Assembly: GCF_003390915.1 (NCBI RefSeq)
Contig: NZ_QMEM01000001.1
Coordinates: 930,001-994,000 of the forward strand
From: Lewinella sp. IMCC34183
GTDB lineage: Bacteria > Bacteroidota > Bacteroidia > Chitinophagales > Saprospiraceae
Length of the DNA: 64,000 bases
Direction of reading: 5' to 3'
Positions 59,590 through 64,000 of this stretch are shown piece after piece; position 1 is the first letter of the stretch; each line of letters starts with the position of its first letter. The position numbers and the translations under genes were made by a program. The notes beneath the pieces are model-generated. The model did not search any database. It saw nothing but the letters and a program-made list of their open reading frames with translations, and had not been told where the DNA came from.

Positions 59590-60717
59590 TTAGCGGGCCT
59601 GCAGGCGGTAGATCTCCGATCCCGCCAGCAGGAAGGCGCCGAGGCCGTAGTCCTCGAAGTCGGGGATCTTCTCGTAGCTGAGCGGCTGCCCGTCCTTGGG
59701 TTCCTTACCGGTACTCTGTACGTAGCCGAGGAATCCGTTGTCGTGCAGGCTCTCGTTTACCAGGGCGTTCCAGCCGCGGCGGAGGGCGGGGAGGTAGCTG
59801 TCGCGGTCCAGTAGCTTATGGTTGATGCCCCAGGCCATGCCGTAGACGAACATGGCGGTACCCGAGGCTTCCGGGCCGCCGAAGTGGGTAGGATCGTGCA
59901 GGCTGACGTTCCAGAAGCCGTCTTCCCGCTGCACCTCCTTAAGCGCGCCCATCATGTCCCGGAAGTCCTGAATGTACTCCGCCCGGTGGGGATTGTCTTC
60001 GGGGAGGATTTCGAGTACGCGTGCCAGGGCCATCACTACCCAGCCGTTGCCGCGCGACCAGTAGCTGTCCTCGCCGTTCGGCTCGGTGTAGGGTGGGTCG
60101 AAGTCCGCGTCGCGCCACCAGAGCTTGTCTTCCGGATTGTAGAGGCCGTTGCCGCCCTCTACCATTTTGGTGTGGTGGTACATTTCGTACATGCGCTCGA
60201 AGTAGGCCGGCTCATCGTACAGGACGCCGAGCTGGGCGAAGACCGGCATGCCCATCTGGATGGCGTCGATCCACGTCCAGTCATCCACCCGGTCGGTGCG
60301 CATCATGCTGTCGACGGAGGCACGGATGGCCCGGGCGCGGACCGGCTGGGGGTCGATCTCGTAGAGCTCGAGGTAGGTCTGCCCGGCAGCCTGGTTGTCG
60401 GCGTTACGGGTGTAGGTTTCTCCGTCGCGCAGGTCCCACTTGTGGAAATCGGCCCAGTCGGTCGCGTAGCTGTAGTATTCGGGCTGCGGGTCGATCGCGT
60501 AGAGTGCCATCAGTCCTTCGTAGTAGACGGCCCGGGTCCAGATATTACTGGCCCGCGAACGGTTAGTCACGATTCGCTTGCCCGTATCCGGCCACTTCTC
60601 CATGAAGTAGGCGTTGGCGCGGCGCATCTGCTCCAGGGTAGTATCGGGCGGAGGTAGTTCGGCCGGGCGGTGACAGGTACAGAACAAAAGGGGCAGAAGA
60701 ACGAGGAGGTATTTCAT
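59590..60717 (-). CDS. GH105-type unsaturated rhamnogalacturonyl/ulvan hydrolase
   Basis: A 375-residue exported lipoprotein-like enzyme (LLPLLFCTCHRP). The (alpha/alpha)6 barrel markers are WTRAVYYEGLMALYAID, NADNQAAGQTYLELY, DDWTWIDAIQMGMPVFAQLG, EDSYWSRGNGWVVMALARVLE and GTAMFVYGMAWGIN. This is the GH105 pattern, enzymes that remove an unsaturated uronic acid left by a lyase from rhamnogalacturonan or ulvan. No lyase is in the window. The catalytic aspartate is probably in the NADNQ/DDWTWID region, though I cannot fix which. Confidence 0.9.
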   Translation of the reverse strand: MKYLLVLLPLLFCTCHRPAELPPPDTTLEQMRRANAYFMEKWPDTGKRIVTNRSRASNIWTRAVYYEGLMALYAIDPQPEYYSYATDWADFHKWDLRDGETYTRNADNQAAGQTYLELYEIDPQPVRARAIRASVDSMMRTDRVDDWTWIDAIQMGMPVFAQLGVLYDEPAYFERMYEMYHHTKMVEGGNGLYNPEDKLWWRDADFDPPYTEPNGEDSYWSRGNGWVVMALARVLEILPEDNPHRAEYIQDFRDMMGALKEVQREDGFWNVSLHDPTHFGGPEASGTAMFVYGMAWGINHKLLDRDSYLPALRRGWNALVNESLHDNGFLGYVQSTGKEPKDGQPLSYEKIPDFEDYGLGAFLLAGSEIYRLQAR

Positions 60718-60756
60718 GGTACAATTTTTGGTGTCTTTGGCGAACGGTGAGGGAGA

Positions 60757-63700
60757 CTAGTCGGGGCGCAGGAGCGTGGCCGCCAGCAGCCCGATCACCA
60801 CGTCATTGGCGAGGGTGCGCAGGGTAAGTGATTGCAAGGTTTTTCCGGGGTTCAGGGGTAGGTCGAGTACGGTGGCCGCCCCCCCGTCGATGCCGGTTTC
60901 GGAAAAGCCCTTGATTGACACGTATGCATCGAAGTCGGTGGGCACCTCCCCCGTTTTCAGGTGGACGCGCGGCGGCCGCGGCCGTGCGGCGCGGAAGGCG
61001 TAGCCGTCGAGGTAGTAGTCCTGCTCGATCGGCACCCAGGTATCGGGGTTACGCAGCGGCAGCCGGCTTACCGTGCCGTCGGTGTAGCGGATCGTCACCT
61101 CCCCGTTATCGAGCTGGCTCTGCATCGGATTAGTAGAGCCGGCCAGCAGGAAGTAAGCATGCTCCGCCCGACCTTCCAGCGGCACCGTAAGAGAATCGGG
61201 GTAATAGTCCCACTGCGAAGTGAAGGCGATGTTGCGCGTGTCCGGGTCGTCGGCCAGGCGGAAGGGCAGGCCGGAGGGCAGCTTAAAGACGTTATCGTCC
61301 CCCGCCGCCGCCAGTAATCCGGAATCGTCAATGTTCACCACCACGTTGGGGTAACACCAGTTGCCAATACCGGTGACCGGCAGCTGCACCGTCGGTGAGC
61401 TTGGTCGCGGCGCGTAGTACACCGGCTGGAATATGTCCGTCACCCGGGCATTGACGTAGCGGGTGGGATCAAGCAGGTCCATCCTGGACCCGGGCGGCAG
61501 GGAGCCCGACCAGTCCGTACGTGCCACCGATACCGCCCCCCCCTCCGCGCCACGTACCTGCAGAATCGTGGTCCCGTACGTGGGTCCCGTACTTTCGGCG
61601 GCCAGGTGCTCTTCCCCGCCCGGCGGCAACCGAAGGTCCCGCAGCGGCCGCTCGCTTCCCGGTCCGGCAAACAGGCTCACGTCGCGGGGTTCCGGGCTGT
61701 GGTTGGTGATCGTCCAGCCGGTAGCGGTCGCTTGCAGGTCGACCGGGGGTACGACCGTCACGGTCACGGCTTCCCACCAGCGCGCCCCGTCCTGCCCGAC
61801 GGCCACGAAGAAGGTTTGCTCTCCTACGGTAGTACCCACGGTGCCCGCCAGCGTGTCTCCCGTAACGCTGATCCGTTGCCAGACCCCCGCCGGGTCGTAT
61901 ACGTCACGAATATTCAGGTCACGTTGCGGCCAGCTGTACCCGGTACGCGTAAGTAGCTTATCCCCGAGGTTAAGTCCCCCCCACCCCACGGACCGGTAGC
62001 GGACCTCAATACGCGCCGCTCCGCCAGCGGCAAAACGTACGGATAGCAGGGGGCGGCCCACCGCCTCTGTTTCCTGCTCCCATTCCACGGGCAGGCCATT
62101 CATGATCACCGCGGCTACGGGGCCCCGGGGGGCAATATGCAACTCACAACTGTCCAGTCCGGGCAGTTCGGCGGAGAGTTCGTAGCGGTCGGTCCTGCCG
62201 GTCCGTTCAAAAGCGAAGGTGAGGTCCGGCGTCGTCAGGGCGGCGTGGTCCCACGCCGCCGGGAATCCGGGCGCGATCACCAGCCGGCCGTGCAGGAGAT
62301 CGGGGCGTATGCCGTAGAGTCCCTCGATGGTGGCTCGCGTCACCATTGCAATGGGGTCGGCGAAGTCGCGGTAGAGTTCCCCGCGAATGGCATCGTAGAA
62401 GGACAGCTGCTGAAACGACCCGGGGGAAGCACCCAGGTACATGCTCTCCATCAGCGCGCTCTTCCACAGCCGGTGGGCCGCGTCCGCCCGCCCGACCCGC
62501 CAGTAGGCCAGGGCGGTGTGCATTACCTCGGCCAGCGCGACGTTATTCACCGACCAGGTGTACGGCAGCCAGTTGGAAGTCGATATCGTATAGAGCGAGG
62601 TGTCCGGCAACCCGCGTGCGCGGATCGGGATCCGGGGGATTTCCCGGTCCACGTACCGCGTCATCCGGTAGGCTTGGAAGGGGTCCGGCACCTCACTGTC
62701 CAGGGCGTGGTACATGGTCCAGACGGCCGGCGACCGGTGCAGCATCCGCAGGCCCAGCAGGTCACGGTACTCGGCGTACATGCCGGCGTCGTCCATCCAG
62801 AGTTGCTTGTTGAGGGCAACATGAATCCGGTCGGCCTCGGTGCGGTAGGGGGCGGGGTCTTCCCCCAGCAGGGTGGCCAGTTCGGCGGCGCGGCGGTTCG
62901 CATAGTAGTGGTAGGCGGAAGCGTGGGTGACGCCGCCCCCGCTGTACTGCACCGCGTCGCTGGCCCAGATGCTGCAGTAGGCATCGTAGAGGGCATCGTT
63001 GTCGGCGTCGAAGTTGCGCTTCTCCCAGCTCAGGTGCCGCCGGATGACCGGCCACATTTCCCGGGCCATCTCCAGGTCACCGGTCCAGTCCAGGTGGCGC
63101 AGCAGCGCATCGATGTACACCTGGTTCATATCGTAGTGGTGGGCCCGCAGCCGCTCCCCGCCCGGGTAGCGGGAGATGTAGCCCTCGGTAAACACGGCCG
63201 TGCCGAGCTCCTCGACCTGCCGCGCGAGATTGCGGGAGGTATCCGGCACCACGGGCCCGTCCGGCGGGGCGGTCAGCTGGGATTTGGCGTAGGCCTCGAA
63301 GTGGGTACGCCCGCGATCGTGCCAGCCCAGGGGATCGGCCACGTAGGCACCCCGCCAGCCGACCAGCTGCTGCCGCCAGGCAATGGCACCGTGGTGGTAG
63401 GCGGGGTCCTCCCAGATGCCGTCGGCCGCGATGCCCAGGGCCCCGCCCAGCGTATTGAGGAAGGAGTCCGGGGTAGTAATGGTTACCCGATCCGCGACCA
63501 GCTTACGTGCCGTATCCGCCTGCGCAAAGAGGCCGGGCAGCAGGGAAGCCGGTGTCACCGCGTCCTCCGTCCCCATACGGATCACGCCGTACTGCCACTC
63601 CGCCCCCGGCCGGACGCGGGCGGCCAGGACCGGCAGGCTGTCGGACGATGATGACCACAGGGCGGCCGGGCTTTCCTGCTGCGTGGCATCCACCAGGCGG

Positions 63701-63999
63701 AGGATGCTGCCCGGAGGCACCGCCCCCGTCAGCGCGTTACGCGGCACCTGCGCGCCGTCGCCCCGGGCCGGATAGTGCAGGGTGAAGGTGGATTCCCGTA
63801 GCGTGAAGTCGTTGTTGCTGCAGTGTTCCGGGTCCAGGTAAAAGACCGATTCGGGGTCCGCACCGATGTCCCCCTCCCGGCTGAAGCGCTCATTGGACGC
63901 CCCGCCGAAGGCCAGGAGCAGGTCCGCCGCCGGCTGCCCGCCCTGGCTGCGGAAGCGGTAGATCAGGCCGTCCGTTTCCCGGAGGGCCAGCACTTCCAG
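60757..63999 (-). CDS. DUF4450-type large glycosidase-like protein (N-terminus beyond window edge)
   Basis: At least 1080 residues, open to the right edge. An N-terminal DUF4450-like region (FGGASNERFSREGDIG, FYLDPEHCSNNDFTL) leads to an (alpha/alpha)6 barrel: EDPAYHHGAIAWRQQLVGWR, HHYDMNQVYIDALLRHLDW, MAREMWPVIRRHLSWEKRNF, DALYDAYCSIWASDAVQYSG, STSNWLPYTWSVNN. C-terminal beta domains follow. The architecture resembles alpha-L-rhamnosidase-like enzymes of pectin and ulvan clusters. The barrel's acids (D/E near HHYDMN and SIWASDAVQ) are plausible catalytic residues. The truncated start prevents judging a signal peptide. Confidence 0.75.
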   Translation of the reverse strand: MEVLALRETDGLIYRFRSQGGQPAADLLLAFGGASNERFSREGDIGADPESVFYLDPEHCSNNDFTLRESTFTLHYPARGDGAQVPRNALTGAVPPGSILRLVDATQQESPAALWSSSSDSLPVLAARVRPGAEWQYGVIRMGTEDAVTPASLLPGLFAQADTARKLVADRVTITTPDSFLNTLGGALGIAADGIWEDPAYHHGAIAWRQQLVGWRGAYVADPLGWHDRGRTHFEAYAKSQLTAPPDGPVVPDTSRNLARQVEELGTAVFTEGYISRYPGGERLRAHHYDMNQVYIDALLRHLDWTGDLEMAREMWPVIRRHLSWEKRNFDADNDALYDAYCSIWASDAVQYSGGGVTHASAYHYYANRRAAELATLLGEDPAPYRTEADRIHVALNKQLWMDDAGMYAEYRDLLGLRMLHRSPAVWTMYHALDSEVPDPFQAYRMTRYVDREIPRIPIRARGLPDTSLYTISTSNWLPYTWSVNNVALAEVMHTALAYWRVGRADAAHRLWKSALMESMYLGASPGSFQQLSFYDAIRGELYRDFADPIAMVTRATIEGLYGIRPDLLHGRLVIAPGFPAAWDHAALTTPDLTFAFERTGRTDRYELSAELPGLDSCELHIAPRGPVAAVIMNGLPVEWEQETEAVGRPLLSVRFAAGGAARIEVRYRSVGWGGLNLGDKLLTRTGYSWPQRDLNIRDVYDPAGVWQRISVTGDTLAGTVGTTVGEQTFFVAVGQDGARWWEAVTVTVVPPVDLQATATGWTITNHSPEPRDVSLFAGPGSERPLRDLRLPPGGEEHLAAESTGPTYGTTILQVRGAEGGAVSVARTDWSGSLPPGSRMDLLDPTRYVNARVTDIFQPVYYAPRPSSPTVQLPVTGIGNWCYPNVVVNIDDSGLLAAAGDDNVFKLPSGLPFRLADDPDTRNIAFTSQWDYYPDSLTVPLEGRAEHAYFLLAGSTNPMQSQLDNGEVTIRYTDGTVSRLPLRNPDTWVPIEQDYYLDGYAFRAARPRPPRVHLKTGEVPTDFDAYVSIKGFSETGIDGGAATVLDLPLNPGKTLQSLTLRTLANDVVIGLLAATLLRPD

Positions 64000-64000
64000 T

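Overview
The window comes from a GC-rich member of the Bacteroidota, probably a marine Saprospiria/Lewinella-like bacterium. That placement is inference. What the sequence shows: a TonB-dependent receptor, a PorV/PorQ-type barrel and cargo with type IX secretion (T9SS) C-terminal domains; a short primary sigma factor lacking region 1.1; an rpmB-rpmG-DUF4295 cluster; several Bacteroidota-only small proteins; and repeated -7 boxes of the form TAnnTTTG close to start codons. Genes are dense. Several convergent neighbours overlap only by their stop codons.

Layout. 0-8.3 kb: a truncated PhnP-like hydrolase, an OstA-like envelope protein with a BatE-like protein, a DUF2490 barrel, a glucosaminidase, N-acetylglucosamine kinase with phosphofructokinase, and a divergent PiT-like permease. 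8.3-19.6 kb: an AddB-like nuclease, a START-like protein, the primary sigma factor, a SpoU methyltransferase, PurM, a CDF efflux protein, two orphan Opp-type permeases, a Lon-N protein and an HIT protein. 19.6-29.3 kb: greA, then an apparent operon of TonB receptor, giant T9SS cargo protein and PorV/PorQ-like barrel. 29.5-38.1 kb: a secreted multidomain GH5 glycanase, a PRC-barrel protein, an amidohydrolase, a small Lacal_2735/DUF2256/COX3 operon, prfB, the rpmG/rpmB cluster and tRNA-Arg. 38.1-46.3 kb: a CPBP protease, a SNF2 helicase, a Na+/solute symporter with a small membrane partner, a UlaG-like hydrolase and ffh.

46.3-47.3 kb is a noncoding interval of about 1 kb. It carries three copies of a structured repeat at a 331-333 bp period, plus a diverged fourth. 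The 5' foot is conserved while the stems vary in a compensatory way. This is the most unusual thing in the window. A second repeat family, paired 11-mers ACATCGGATGT/ACATCCGATGT with a fixed 5-nt spacer in perfect hairpins, occurs at 14.9-15.1 kb and again at 50.5-50.8 kb, beside promoters.

47.3-64 kb: a large BNR/VPS10-type secreted protein, then a polysaccharide-use cluster. A plus-strand fuconolactonase-like amidohydrolase and GH29 fucosidase converge on a mutarotase. A minus-strand run contains a DUF4450 hydrolase (cut by the window edge), GH105, GH31, a sulfatase fused to an SGNH esterase, and a 2-hydroxyacid dehydrogenase. Together they suggest breakdown of an acidic, deoxy-sugar-rich and probably acetylated or sulfated glycan, such as a rhamnogalacturonan or ulvan-like polymer. 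No SusC/SusD pair for this cluster lies within the window.
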